Below, piece after piece: positions 1-8,334 of a DNA stretch of 64,000 bases (position 1 is its first letter; every line of letters begins with the position of its first letter). The notes beneath the pieces were generated by a model that was not told the origin of the DNA, ran no database searches, and was given only the letters and a program-made list of their open reading frames with translations. The stretch is taken from positions 2,294,001 through 2,358,000 of the forward strand of contig NZ_JABBFX010000001.1 in NCBI RefSeq assembly GCF_012927085.1, read 5' to 3'. Source of the DNA: Ramlibacter agri. Lineage in GTDB: Bacteria > Pseudomonadota > Gammaproteobacteria > Burkholderiales > Burkholderiaceae_C. A program made the translations under genes and the position numbers.

Positions 1-560
1 CGCTTCTTCAGCGTCACCTCGCCCGCCATCACGCTCGAAGTGCCGATGTCCCAGATGACCGGCGTCCCGAGCGACGGGAAGCCGAAGGCGATCGGGTTGG
101 TGTTGAAGCGCGGCTCGGTGCCGCCATGCGGCGCCACCTTGGGGCTGCCACTGCCGGTGATCATGCCGACGAAGCCGGCGGCGGTGACGCGCTCCAGGTA
201 GTACGAGAACATGCCCGTGTACCAGGTCTTGCTGGCGCCCACGGCGGCCAGGCCAGTGGCACGGGCCTTGTCGATCGCGATGTCGGTGGCGCGGCGCCCC
301 ACCAGGTAGCCGACCTGGTCGCCACCATCGAGGCAGGCGCTGGCGGGGCTTTGCTGCAGCACGCGGATCGGCCGGCGCTCGTCCACCCGGCGCAGGCGTT
401 CGATGACGGACAGCGCGCGAGCGAGGCCGCCGAAGCCCAGGCCACGCAGTTCGCAGTCCACCAGGTGGTCGGCGATGATCTGCGACTCCTCGGCACTGTG
501 CCCCACCGAGGCCATCGCGGCCTCGGCGAGCTGCCGGCATTCCTTGACGGAAAGTTGCAT
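1..560 (-). CDS. Ldh_2-family (malate/L-lactate dehydrogenase type) NAD(P)-dependent oxidoreductase, 3' end outside window
   Basis: The N-terminal 186 residues are visible; the rest runs off the left edge. The start is the ATG at 558-560, preceded by GGAG. The segment RFNTNPIAFGFP and the following SSVMAGE stretch match the Ldh_2/YlbC-YiaK fold, which reduces 2-oxo acids or oxidises 2-hydroxy acids with NAD(P)H. The family's usual R-G-x-x-S-H-G-x-x-R segment reads RGLGFGGLAR at residues 39-48, so Gly44 stands where the catalytic His is expected. Substrate is therefore open. It follows the thiolase gene by 10 bases and is probably the third gene of that operon. Family assignment is good, function uncertain. 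Confidence 0.8.
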   Translation of the reverse strand, partial: MQLSVKECRQLAEAAMASVGHSAEESQIIADHLVDCELRGLGFGGLARALSVIERLRRVDERRPIRVLQQSPASACLDGGDQVGYLVGRRATDIAIDKARATGLAAVGASKTWYTGMFSYYLERVTAAGFVGMITGSGSPKVAPHGGTEPRFNTNPIAFGFPSLGTPVIWDIGTSSVMAGEVTLKK

Positions 561-570
561 CGTCGTCTCC

Positions 571-1761
571 TCAGGCGCCGCCGAGGACCAGCGCGCTCTT
601 CTGCCCGGTGCCGCCGCCGCTGGTGACCAGGCAGTGCCGCACGTTCGGCACCTGCAGCACGGCTTCGCCGCGCGCCTGCCGCACGCCCTCGATGATGAGG
701 TTCAACCCGTGCAGGTAGGCCTCGGAATGCAGGCCGCCGGCGGTGTTGATCGGCAGCCGGCCGCCCTGGCGCAGCGCGCCGGACTGGATGAAGGCCGAGG
801 TCTCGCCCTTGCCGCAGATGCCGTAGTCCTCCAGCGCCATGGGGATCAGCCCCGTGAAGGCGTCGTAGATCTGCGCCACGTCGATGTCGCCGGGCCCGAT
901 GCCGGCCTGCTCGTAGATGGCCTTCGCCACCTCGCGCGAATTGATCGTCGCGTAGTCTTCCAGCGGCATGTTGTGCGAGCCCATGGGGCCCAGCGACCAG
1001 CGCGGGCCGCTCGCCATGGCGGCGCCGAGGATGGGCACCGACGGCCGCTGCAGTTTCTCGGCCACTTCGCGCGGCGCCACGATGATCGCGCAGGCGCCGT
1101 CGGTCTCCAGGCAGCAGTCGTTGAGCCGGAACGGGTCGGCCACCATGCGTGCGCCGAAGTAGCCTTCGCGATTCAGCGGCTTGCCTTTCATGACGGCGCG
1201 CGGATTGTGCTGCGCGTTGGCGCGCGAATTCATCGCGACCTCGCACAGGTCCTCCGCGGTGCTGCCCGACTCCTCCATGAAGCGGCGGTAGCCCAGGGCG
1301 ACCATCATGCCGGGCGACATCAGGCCGTAGGGCGCGATGTACGAGCCCCACAGCGGCCGTTCGCGGAACTGGCCGTAGCGCTCGTGCTGGCCCTGGCAGA
1401 TCGAGCGGTAGACGACGGCATAGCGGCACTGGCCGGTGGCCACGGCCATGGCCGCCAGCATCACGGCGCCCGAGCAGCCGCCACCGCCGCCGCCCCAGAC
1501 GATGGACGCGTAGCGCAGCAGGGGCGCGGCCAGCGCGGTCTGCACCACGGCCGGTTCGTGGCGCTCGAAGCCGAAGGAGGCGAAGCCGTCGATCTCGCCC
1601 GCGTGGATGCCCGCGTCGGCCGCGGCCGCGTGGATGGCCTGCAGGCACAGCTTGAGTTCGGGCGTGTCGTTGTGGCCGCCGCGGCGGGTGTAGCGGGTTT
1701 CGCCGACGCCGACGATGCAGGGTTGCAGGCGGCGCGGCAGGTCGTGGACGGGGAAGCTCAT
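571..1761 (-). CDS. Thiolase-like protein (SCP-x/acetyl-CoA acetyltransferase family)
   Basis: 396 residues, the normal size for a thiolase-fold protein of the lipid-transfer/SCP-x type. It opens with CIVGVGETRY and has the glycine-rich core VWGGGGGGCSGAVM around Cys96 and a C-terminal TSGGGTGQKS stretch. In classical thiolases the last segment carries a Cys (C-x-G-G-G); here it is Ser, as in the subfamily that works with a DUF35 partner. The ATG overlaps the stop of the upstream DUF35 gene by four bases (ATGA), which indicates coupled translation and a complex of the two proteins. Such pairs cleave or form acyl-CoA C-C bonds in side-chain or ring degradation. The substrate cannot be told from sequence. 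Confidence 0.85.
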   Translation of the reverse strand: MSFPVHDLPRRLQPCIVGVGETRYTRRGGHNDTPELKLCLQAIHAAAADAGIHAGEIDGFASFGFERHEPAVVQTALAAPLLRYASIVWGGGGGGCSGAVMLAAMAVATGQCRYAVVYRSICQGQHERYGQFRERPLWGSYIAPYGLMSPGMMVALGYRRFMEESGSTAEDLCEVAMNSRANAQHNPRAVMKGKPLNREGYFGARMVADPFRLNDCCLETDGACAIIVAPREVAEKLQRPSVPILGAAMASGPRWSLGPMGSHNMPLEDYATINSREVAKAIYEQAGIGPGDIDVAQIYDAFTGLIPMALEDYGICGKGETSAFIQSGALRQGGRLPINTAGGLHSEAYLHGLNLIIEGVRQARGEAVLQVPNVRHCLVTSGGGTGQKSALVLGGA

Positions 1762-2201
1762 TGCTGGCGCTCCCCCTGTTCGTCGGCGCGGCGGAAGCGC
1801 GGCAGCAGCGTGCCGTCACCCGCTTCCTCGAAGCAGACGGCCACCGGCAGGCCGATGCGCAGTTCCTCCGGCGCGACGTCCACGACGTTCGTGACGAGCC
1901 GCACGTCGTCGGCATCGTCCAGGAGGATCACGCAGACGTTGTAGGGCCCATGGTCCTTCAACGCCGGGTGGATGGCCTGGTGGCCGACCGTCCAGGTATA
2001 GATGCTGCCCTGGCCGCTGACGGGCTTCCAGGCCACGTCGAAGGAGCCGCAGCGCGGGCAGCACGGCATGGGCGGATGGAAGAAGCGGCTGCAGGCCTCG
2101 CAGTGGCGGATGACCAGCCGCTGCTCCTGGCACGCAGCCCAGAAGGGCGCGTCATCGACGGTCGGCCGCGGTGCCGGAATGCCGGCGGGAAGGTAGCTCA
2201 T
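1758..2201 (-). CDS. Zn-ribbon/OB-fold (DUF35) partner protein of the thiolase
   Basis: 147 residues. An N-terminal rubredoxin-like zinc ribbon with CxxC pairs at Cys34/Cys37 and Cys48/Cys51 is followed by an OB-fold (GSIYTWTV to VCFEEAGDG). The reading frame stays open further upstream, but the ATG at 2201 has GGAG at good spacing and begins at the usual MSYLP-type N-terminus, so it is preferred. DUF35 proteins bind acyl-CoA and associate with SCP-x-type thiolases or hydratases; the four-base overlap with the thiolase start supports this. First gene of the leftward operon. Confidence 0.85.
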   Translation of the reverse strand: MSYLPAGIPAPRPTVDDAPFWAACQEQRLVIRHCEACSRFFHPPMPCCPRCGSFDVAWKPVSGQGSIYTWTVGHQAIHPALKDHGPYNVCVILLDDADDVRLVTNVVDVAPEELRIGLPVAVCFEEAGDGTLLPRFRRADEQGERQQ

Positions 2202-2289
2202 GGATGTTGTCTCCGAGGGACGGGGTACCGGGCCAATGTAGGCAGCGGGCCGCCGCCCGGCTAGCAGCGGGCCTGCATCGTGGACATGA

Positions 2290-2321
2290 CGAATCCGTAT
2301 GGCAGTCGCCATGCGGATTCG
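2290..2321. promoter_or_regulatory. Dyad-symmetric candidate operator between the DUF35/thiolase operon and the Bug gene
   Basis: Arms 2290-2303 and 2308-2321 are inverted repeats (CGAATCCGTATGGC against GCCATGCGGATTCG, 13 of 14 pairs) around an AGTC spacer. The site lies in the 197-base divergent intergenic region, about 90 bases from each start codon. Its position and symmetry suit a dimeric repressor or activator that controls both directions. The cognate regulator is unknown; the nearby LysR protein is one candidate. Confidence 0.5.
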
Positions 2322-2398
2322 GTATCGCAGCCATGCCGGTGCGCTGCTAGACGCCGCAACTGGCGCGCTTAGAGTCAGGGCAACAACAGGAGACATTC

Positions 2399-3382
2399 AT
2401 GCCCGCCCGATTCCTCTCGCGCCGCCGTTGGCTCGCAAGCGCCGCCGCCCTGCTGGCCGGCCTTGCCGTCGCTCCCGCCGGCGCGGAAAGCGCCTGGCCC
2501 GCGCGACCGCTGACCTTCGTGGTCGCGGCGGGCGCCGGCAGCAGCGTCGACGTGTTCGCCCGCCTGCTGGCCGAGCGCTTGCAGCGCTCGCTGGGCCAGG
2601 CCGTGATCGTGGAAGCGCGGCCGGGCGGCAACGGCGTCATCGGCACGCAGGCCGTCACCTCGGCCAGGCCGGACGGCTACACCTTCCTGTTCGCGGGCAA
2701 CTCGGTGCTGGTGATCAACCCGCTGATGACGAAGAACCTGCCCTTCGACATCGAGAAGGCGCTGGTGGCCGTGGCGCCGGTTTCCTACGTGCCGCTTGCC
2801 ATCGCGGTCAGCACGCACAGCCCGGTGAAGTCGATCCAGGACCTGGTCGCCAGCGCGAAGACGCAGGACACCTTCTTCGCGACGCCGGGTTCCGCTTCGC
2901 TGTCACGGCTGATCGGCGAGAACCTGAACCAGCGCGCCGGCACGCGCCTGGTCAACGTGGCTTATCCCACCGGCGGGGCGGCGCAGACCGACGTCATCGG
3001 CGGCCGCGTGCCGGTGCTGATCGACGGCCTGGGCGGCATCGCGCCGCATGCCAAGGGCGGGCGCCTGCGCCTGCTGGCCGTCTCCACCGAGAAACGCTCC
3101 AAGGAATTCCCGGACGTGCCGACGATTGCCGAAGCCGTGCCAGGGCTCGTGGTGCCCGGCATCAATTCGCTGATGGCGCCGGCCGGCACGCCACCCGCCA
3201 TCCTCGACACCCTGAACGCGAAAGTACGCGAAGTGCTGGCCGCGCCCGACGTCGCGCAGCGCTTCGTCGACATGGGCGGCGAGGTCGCCATGGGCAGTCG
3301 CGCCGAACTGGACCAGATCCTGAAGGGGCAGCGCGTGCTGTTCCGCGAACTGATCACGCGCGCCAACATCAAGCAGGACTGA
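2399..3382 (+). CDS. Bug/TctC-family periplasmic solute receptor
   Basis: 327 residues with a Tat/Sec-like leader (RRRWLASAAALLAGLAVAPAGA). The mature protein starts WPARPLTFVV and carries the family signatures RPGGNGVIG near residue 76 and ARPDGYTFLF shortly after. Bug receptors bind carboxylic acids in the periplasm and deliver them to a TctAB permease or act as sensors. No TctA or TctB gene is in this window. The ATG is preceded by AGGAG. It lies opposite the thiolase operon and its last 14 bases overlap the end of the convergent LysR gene. The ligand is unknown. Confidence 0.9.
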   Translation: MPARFLSRRRWLASAAALLAGLAVAPAGAESAWPARPLTFVVAAGAGSSVDVFARLLAERLQRSLGQAVIVEARPGGNGVIGTQAVTSARPDGYTFLFAGNSVLVINPLMTKNLPFDIEKALVAVAPVSYVPLAIAVSTHSPVKSIQDLVASAKTQDTFFATPGSASLSRLIGENLNQRAGTRLVNVAYPTGGAAQTDVIGGRVPVLIDGLGGIAPHAKGGRLRLLAVSTEKRSKEFPDVPTIAEAVPGLVVPGINSLMAPAGTPPAILDTLNAKVREVLAAPDVAQRFVDMGGEVAMGSRAELDQILKGQRVLFRELITRANIKQD

Positions 3383-4367
3383 GCGGCTTGGCCGGGCGGA
3401 TCACCTTCGGCGAGCCCGGCCAGTCCCCCGAGGCGGCCATGCGCCGGACCTCGCCCTCGATCAGGTCGGCCATGAGCTGGACCACGCGCAGCCGCCCGTG
3501 CTCCTTGGTCGTGATGAGCGACAGCGAAAGCGACATGCCGCGGTCCTCCAGCGGAATCGCCACCAGCCGGCCCGCGGCCACTTCGTCGGCCATCGAGCCC
3601 AGCGTCAGCACGGTGAAACCGAGGCCCTGCAAGGTCATCGCCTTCAGCAGCAGCGGGCTGTTGGCCTCGTAGCGCGGCACCAGCGGCAGGCCGGCTTCGG
3701 CGAACGCGTCCTCCAGCAGCACGCGTACCACCTGTTGCCGGATCGGCAGCACCAGCGGGAGCCTGGCCAGGTCGGCCGCCTGCACGCGCTTGACCGAGTC
3801 CAGGCGCTTCGCCAGCCGCGGCACGCCCACCAGGTGCAGCCGTTCCATCAGCAGCGGCCGCGCGATCAGTCCGGTGTCCGTCGGCGGGTCGTAGACCAGG
3901 GCCAGCGACAGTTCGCGGGTGGCCACGCTTTCCATCAGCTTGCCGGTCAGCGCCTCGGTCAGCTCCACGTGCAGGTCCGGCCAGCGCTGCGCCACTTCAG
4001 GCATCAGGTGCGGCGCCAGCAAGGTGCCGGCTGCCGCAGGCAGGCCGATGGCGATGGTGCCCGACACTTTCTGCGAGCTGGTGGACACCTCGTCGCGCAC
4101 CTGCGCCAGCTGCATCAGGATGCCGCCGGCCCGCGAGAACAGCAGCTCGCCCTCCGGCGTGAGTTCGCAGCCGCGGTTGGAGCGCACGAACAGCTGGACG
4201 CCCAGTTCGTCTTCCAGCCGCTTGATCTTGCGCGTGACGATGGGCTGCGCCATGTCCAGGAAGACCGCCGCCCGCGAGAAGTTGCGCGCCTCGGCGACCC
4301 GGCAGAACACGTTCAGCAGCTCGCTATCGAGCAGGGCGGGCGCGGGGGCGGGGCTGGTGCGGGCCAT
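3369..4367 (-). CDS. LysR-family transcriptional regulator
   Basis: 332 residues. The winged HTH spans about residues 12-75 (LLNVFCRVAEARNFSRAA, then QPIVTRKIKRLEDELGVQLF) and is followed by a type-2 periplasmic-binding-like effector domain. It is transcribed away from the acyl-CoA ligase gene, the classic divergent arrangement, so it probably controls the ligase-Mct-Mcd operon in response to a pathway acid or CoA ester. It could also read the Bug gene it converges with. I could not pick out a convincing T-N11-A box in the short 95-base promoter gap. Confidence 0.9.
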   Translation of the reverse strand: MARTSPAPAPALLDSELLNVFCRVAEARNFSRAAVFLDMAQPIVTRKIKRLEDELGVQLFVRSNRGCELTPEGELLFSRAGGILMQLAQVRDEVSTSSQKVSGTIAIGLPAAAGTLLAPHLMPEVAQRWPDLHVELTEALTGKLMESVATRELSLALVYDPPTDTGLIARPLLMERLHLVGVPRLAKRLDSVKRVQAADLARLPLVLPIRQQVVRVLLEDAFAEAGLPLVPRYEANSPLLLKAMTLQGLGFTVLTLGSMADEVAAGRLVAIPLEDRGMSLSLSLITTKEHGRLRVVQLMADLIEGEVRRMAASGDWPGSPKVIRPAKPLSPA

Positions 4368-4462
4368 ACGCTGGTGTCATGGTGATGATGTTGGCGCGAT
4401 GCTACCGAAATGGCGGGCGCCTCCCTAACCTTGCTGCATCCGCTTTCCAGGAACGAGCCGCC

Positions 4463-6088
4463 GTGATCTCCCATTCGTTCGGCCCCACCGGCCGCATCGT
4501 GCTGGCGCCGCAGCAGCGCCACCCCAGCGTGCTGCTGGCGCAGCAGGCCGCCGCCCGGCCGCACAACCCCTTCCTCAGCATCGAAGGCCGCACCTGGAGC
4601 TACGCGCAAGCGCGTGACCAGGTGCTGCGCGTCGCCGCGGGCCTGGCGCGCGAAGGCGTGGCCGAAGGCTCGCGGGTCGGCGTGCTGCTGCCGAACTGCG
4701 CCGAATTCGTCTTCCTGTGGTTTGCCTGCGCCCACCTGGGCGCGACCACGGTGGCGATCAACCCGCAGTTCCGCGGGGCGCTGCTGGACAACGCGATGGG
4801 GCCTTCCGGCTGCACGGTGGCGGTGCTCCACACGCCATCGGCCGATGCCCTGGAATCGCTGTCGCCGGAGGTTCGCGACGCCGTTCGCACGGTGGTGGCG
4901 ATCGGCGCCGCGGCCGAACGCGCGCCGGGCGCGATCCCGCTGCGGGCCTGGACCGAGGCGCCGGTGCCGGCGGACCTGCCGCCGCGCGGCGACCACCGCT
5001 CCATCCAGGTGATCTCCTTCACCTCGGGTTCCACCGGCCCGTCCAAGGGCGTCCTCATCACCAACACGCAGGCGCTCGATTCCGCCTGCACCTATGTGCA
5101 TGCGGTGCGGCTCACGGCCGAAGACACGCTGTACACGCCGTTCGCCTTCTTCCACGGCATGTCGACGCGCCTGGGCGTGTTGCCGACCCTGCTGGCCGGC
5201 GGTCACGTGGTGGTAGGCCAGAAGTTCAGTGCCTCGCGCTACTGGCAGGAGGCCATCGAATGCGGCGCCACCGTGGGGCAGACGCTGCCGCCAATGACGG
5301 CGATGCTGAAGGCCTTGCCGGCCGCGCCGCACGATACCGCGCACCGCGTCACGCGCATGTACAACTCGCGCGCCGACGAGGAGTTCGAAGCGCGCTTCGG
5401 CGTCAAGCTGGTCGAGGCCTATGGCATGACCGAGATTGGCCTGCCGATCTACAGCGCCTTCGGCCAGCGCCGCCAGGGCGCGGCCGGCCAGGTGCATCCC
5501 GATTGGGAGATGGCGATCGTCGACGACGAGGACCAGCCCGTCGCGCCGGGCGCCACCGGCGAGCTGGTGTTCCGCCCGCGCGTGCCCTGGCTGATGATGC
5601 AGGGCTACGTCGGCCGCCCGGACGCCACCGTGGAAGCCAATCGCAACCTGTGGTTCCACAGCGGCGACATCGGCCGGCAGGATGCCGACGGCTACGTCTA
5701 CTTCATCGACCGCCGCAAGGAGCGCATCCGGCGCCTGGGCGAGAACATCTCCAGCTTCGACGTCGAGAGCCTGGTGTCCTCGCACCCGGACGTGCGCGAA
5801 TGCGCCGCGCTGGCCCATCCGGCCAACGTCGGCGAGGACGACGTGCGCATCATCGTGGTGGCGGCCGAAGGCGCCGGGCTGTCGGCAGCGAAGCTCTACG
5901 ACTGGCTGACCCGCGTGATGCCCCGCTACATGCTGCCGCGCTACATCGAGTTCACCGATGCCTTGCCGCGCACACCGACCAACAAGATCGAGAAGCTGAA
6001 GCTCAAGGAAGCTGGCTTGCCAGCCCATGCCTGGGACCGCGACCAGCACCATGCGCCCGTCCTGGGTCGCGCTGCCGCGGCCGCCTGA
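4463..6088 (+). CDS. AMP-forming acyl-CoA ligase (ANL superfamily)
   Basis: 541 residues from a GTG at 4463, preceded by AGGAACGA. The frame is open 28 codons further upstream, but that stretch looks like promoter DNA. The P-loop FTSGSTGPSKG lies near residues 186-196, the A5 motif AYGMTE near 318-323, SGDIGRQD follows, and NKIEKLKLKE supplies the C-terminal lysine of the thioester-forming conformation. It would activate a carboxylic acid to its CoA ester with ATP. Because the next genes resemble methylsuccinyl/mesaconyl-CoA enzymes, a C5 dicarboxylate such as methylsuccinate or mesaconate is a reasonable substrate. That specificity is inferred from context only. Confidence 0.85.
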   Translation: MISHSFGPTGRIVLAPQQRHPSVLLAQQAAARPHNPFLSIEGRTWSYAQARDQVLRVAAGLAREGVAEGSRVGVLLPNCAEFVFLWFACAHLGATTVAINPQFRGALLDNAMGPSGCTVAVLHTPSADALESLSPEVRDAVRTVVAIGAAAERAPGAIPLRAWTEAPVPADLPPRGDHRSIQVISFTSGSTGPSKGVLITNTQALDSACTYVHAVRLTAEDTLYTPFAFFHGMSTRLGVLPTLLAGGHVVVGQKFSASRYWQEAIECGATVGQTLPPMTAMLKALPAAPHDTAHRVTRMYNSRADEEFEARFGVKLVEAYGMTEIGLPIYSAFGQRRQGAAGQVHPDWEMAIVDDEDQPVAPGATGELVFRPRVPWLMMQGYVGRPDATVEANRNLWFHSGDIGRQDADGYVYFIDRRKERIRRLGENISSFDVESLVSSHPDVRECAALAHPANVGEDDVRIIVVAAEGAGLSAAKLYDWLTRVMPRYMLPRYIEFTDALPRTPTNKIEKLKLKEAGLPAHAWDRDQHHAPVLGRAAAAA

Positions 6089-6115
6089 GTTACCAGAAAG
6101 CAAAGGAGACAAGCC

Positions 6116-7096
6116 ATGACCATCCGCCGCCGTTCCTTCTTGATCGCGCCTGCTGCCCTGGCCGCGGGTGGCCTGCTGGCAAGCCCCGCGCGGGCGCAAG
6201 CCTGGCCGGAGCGCCAGGTGCGCATGATCATTCCGTACAGCCCGGGATCCAACCCCGACCTCGGCGCGCGCATCGCCGCCCAGGCGCTGTCGCAGCGCAT
6301 GGGCCAGCCCTTCGTGCCGGAGACGCGCATCGGCGCCGGTGGCGCCATCGGCCTGGCGGCCGCGGCCAAGGCGCCGCCGGACGGCTACACGCTGGTGGTG
6401 GGTCACGTCGGCGGGCTGGCGATCAACCCGGCGATCTATGACAACCTGCCGTATGCGCCGCTGAAGGATTTCACGCCGGTGGCGCAGATCTACAAGTCGC
6501 CGCTGTTGATGCTGGTGGCCGAGAACTCGCCGTATCGCACGGTGGCCGACGTGCTGGCGGCGGCCAAGGCCAAGCCGGGCGCGCTGACCTTCTCCTCCGG
6601 CGGCAACGGCAATGGGGCCCACCTGTGCGGCGAGCAACTGGCCGCGCTGGGCGGCGTGAGCATGCGCCACATCCCCTACAAGAGCGTGTCCGATGCGCTG
6701 GTGGCGGTGGTCAGCGGCGATGCGGCCTTCAGCTTCGGCAACATTTCGCTGGGCATGCCGCTGGTGGCGGGGCGCAAGCTGCGCGCGATCGCCTTCAGCG
6801 GGGACGCGCGGCTGGCGGAGTACCCGGACATCCCGGTCGTGAGCGAGACCGTCAAGGGCTTCGAGTTCCACGACTGGACCGGCCTGCTGGCGCCGGCGGG
6901 CACGCCCGCTGCCGTGGTCGCGAAGCTGCAGCAGGAGATGAACGCCATCGCCTTGCAACCGGAAGTGGTGAAGCAGCTGCGCGCGCAGGGGCTGATTCCG
7001 GTGCAAGGTTCGGCCGACGACTTCCGCCGCCTGATGACGAGCGAGCTCGCCAAGTGGGGCGCGCTGGCCAAGAGCATCCACCTGAAACTGAGCTGA
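6116..7096 (+). CDS. Bug/TctC-family periplasmic solute receptor
   Basis: 326 residues. The leader MTIRRRSFLIAPAALAAGGL has a Tat-like Arg pair and ends at ARA-QA. Family signatures are IGAGGAIGLAAAAKAPPDGY and LLAPAGTPAAVVAKL. It has a strong AAAGGAG ribosome site, and it lies 27 bases after the ligase gene and 7 before the CoA-transferase gene. Embedding in the operon suggests it captures the acid that the ligase activates. It is the second Bug receptor within 5 kb; the two are clearly diverged and probably bind different compounds or feed different permeases encoded elsewhere. Confidence 0.9.
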   Translation: MTIRRRSFLIAPAALAAGGLLASPARAQAWPERQVRMIIPYSPGSNPDLGARIAAQALSQRMGQPFVPETRIGAGGAIGLAAAAKAPPDGYTLVVGHVGGLAINPAIYDNLPYAPLKDFTPVAQIYKSPLLMLVAENSPYRTVADVLAAAKAKPGALTFSSGGNGNGAHLCGEQLAALGGVSMRHIPYKSVSDALVAVVSGDAAFSFGNISLGMPLVAGRKLRAIAFSGDARLAEYPDIPVVSETVKGFEFHDWTGLLAPAGTPAAVVAKLQQEMNAIALQPEVVKQLRAQGLIPVQGSADDFRRLMTSELAKWGALAKSIHLKLS

Positions 7097-7103
7097 GCGC
7101 CTC

Positions 7104-8333
7104 GTGTACCCGCTGTTGCAACGCCTGCGCATCGTCGAATGCGCCTCCTTCATCGCGGCGCCTTCGTGCTGCCTGCACCTGCTGCAGATGGGCGCCGAGG
7201 TGGTCCGTATCGACCCCATCGGCGGCGGCCCGGACTTCCATCGCTGGCCGCGTGCCGAGGCGGGCAGCGGCGCCAGCCTGTACTGGGAAGGCCTGAACAA
7301 GGGCAAGCTGTCGGTCGCCGTGGATTTCGGCAGCCCCGAAGGGCGCGAGCTGGTGGCGCAGATCATCTGCGCGCCCGGCGAGGACGCCGGCCTGTTCGTC
7401 ACCAACTTTCCCGCGGAAGGCTTCCTGGCGCACGAGCGCCTGCGCGCCCTCCGCCCGGACCTGGTCACCACGCGGGTGATGGGCTGGGCCGATGGCACGT
7501 CCGCCGTCGACTATACGGTCAATGCCGCCGTCGGCGTGCCCGCAATGACGGGCCCCGCCGACAGCGCGACGCCGGTCAATCACGTGCTCCCCGCCTGGGA
7601 CCTGCTCACCGGTGCCTATGCTGCCTTCGCGACGCTGGCCGCGGAGCGCTTCCGCCGCCAGACCGGCCAGGGCCAGGAACTGCGCGTGCCGCTGTCCGAT
7701 GTGGCCCTTGCTTCGCTCGCCAACATGGGGCAGCTGGCCGAGGTGCTGCAAGAGGGCGACCGTCCGCGCATGGGCAACGAGCTGTTCGGCGCTTTCGGCC
7801 GCGACTTCGGCACCGCCGACGGCCAGCGGCTGATGGTGGTGGCGATCACCCGGCGCCAGTGGAGCGGCCTGCTCGAGGTGCTGGGCCTGCAAGTCGCGGT
7901 CGCCGGCATCGAGGCCGCCCTGGGCGTGTCCTTCGCCGAGGACGAGGGCCGGCGCTTCCGGCATCGCGCCGTGCTGCTGCCGTTGGTGGAAGCCGCCATC
8001 GCACAGCGCTCCGCAGCCGAACTCGCCGCTGCCTTCGACGCACGCGGCGTCTGCTGGGGGCCGTACCGGACCCTGGTCGAGGGCATCGCGAGTGACCCGC
8101 GGCTGGTGAACGCCAACCCGCTGTTCGCGCCCGTCGCGCACCCGAGCGGCAGCACCTACCCGACCCCTGGCGCGATGGCGACCTTGCCGCAGCAACAGCG
8201 CGGCGTGCCGCCACGCGCGCCGCGCCTGGGCGAACACACCGACCAGGTCCTGGCCGAACGCCTGGGCCTGAGCAGCGCGCAGATCGGGCGCCTGCACGAC
8301 CAGGGCCGCATCGCCGGCCCGTCCAAGGACTGA
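7104..8333 (+). CDS. mct: Family III CoA transferase, 2-methylfumaryl-CoA (mesaconyl-CoA) isomerase-like
   Basis: 409 residues from a GTG start. It belongs to the CaiB/BaiF family, with Asp166 in PAWDLLTG as the likely CoA-accepting residue. Several stretches ([48 protein letters not shown]) closely resemble the Mct enzyme of the 3-hydroxypropionate bicycle as I remember it. Mct moves CoA within mesaconate from the C1 to the C4 carboxyl. The next gene encodes an Mcd-like dehydrogenase whose product is mesaconyl-C1-CoA, which strongly supports the call. An intermolecular CoA transferase for a related C5 acid is the alternative. Confidence 0.75.
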   Translation: MYPLLQRLRIVECASFIAAPSCCLHLLQMGAEVVRIDPIGGGPDFHRWPRAEAGSGASLYWEGLNKGKLSVAVDFGSPEGRELVAQIICAPGEDAGLFVTNFPAEGFLAHERLRALRPDLVTTRVMGWADGTSAVDYTVNAAVGVPAMTGPADSATPVNHVLPAWDLLTGAYAAFATLAAERFRRQTGQGQELRVPLSDVALASLANMGQLAEVLQEGDRPRMGNELFGAFGRDFGTADGQRLMVVAITRRQWSGLLEVLGLQVAVAGIEAALGVSFAEDEGRRFRHRAVLLPLVEAAIAQRSAAELAAAFDARGVCWGPYRTLVEGIASDPRLVNANPLFAPVAHPSGSTYPTPGAMATLPQQQRGVPPRAPRLGEHTDQVLAERLGLSSAQIGRLHDQGRIAGPSKD

Positions 8334-8334
8334 C

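Noticed and set aside
4313..7498. A 1061-codon open frame on the minus strand
   Set aside because: It is antisense to the ligase and Bug genes, has a low-complexity Arg/His/Ala/Gly composition and no domain. In GC-rich DNA the frame opposite a real gene often lacks stops.
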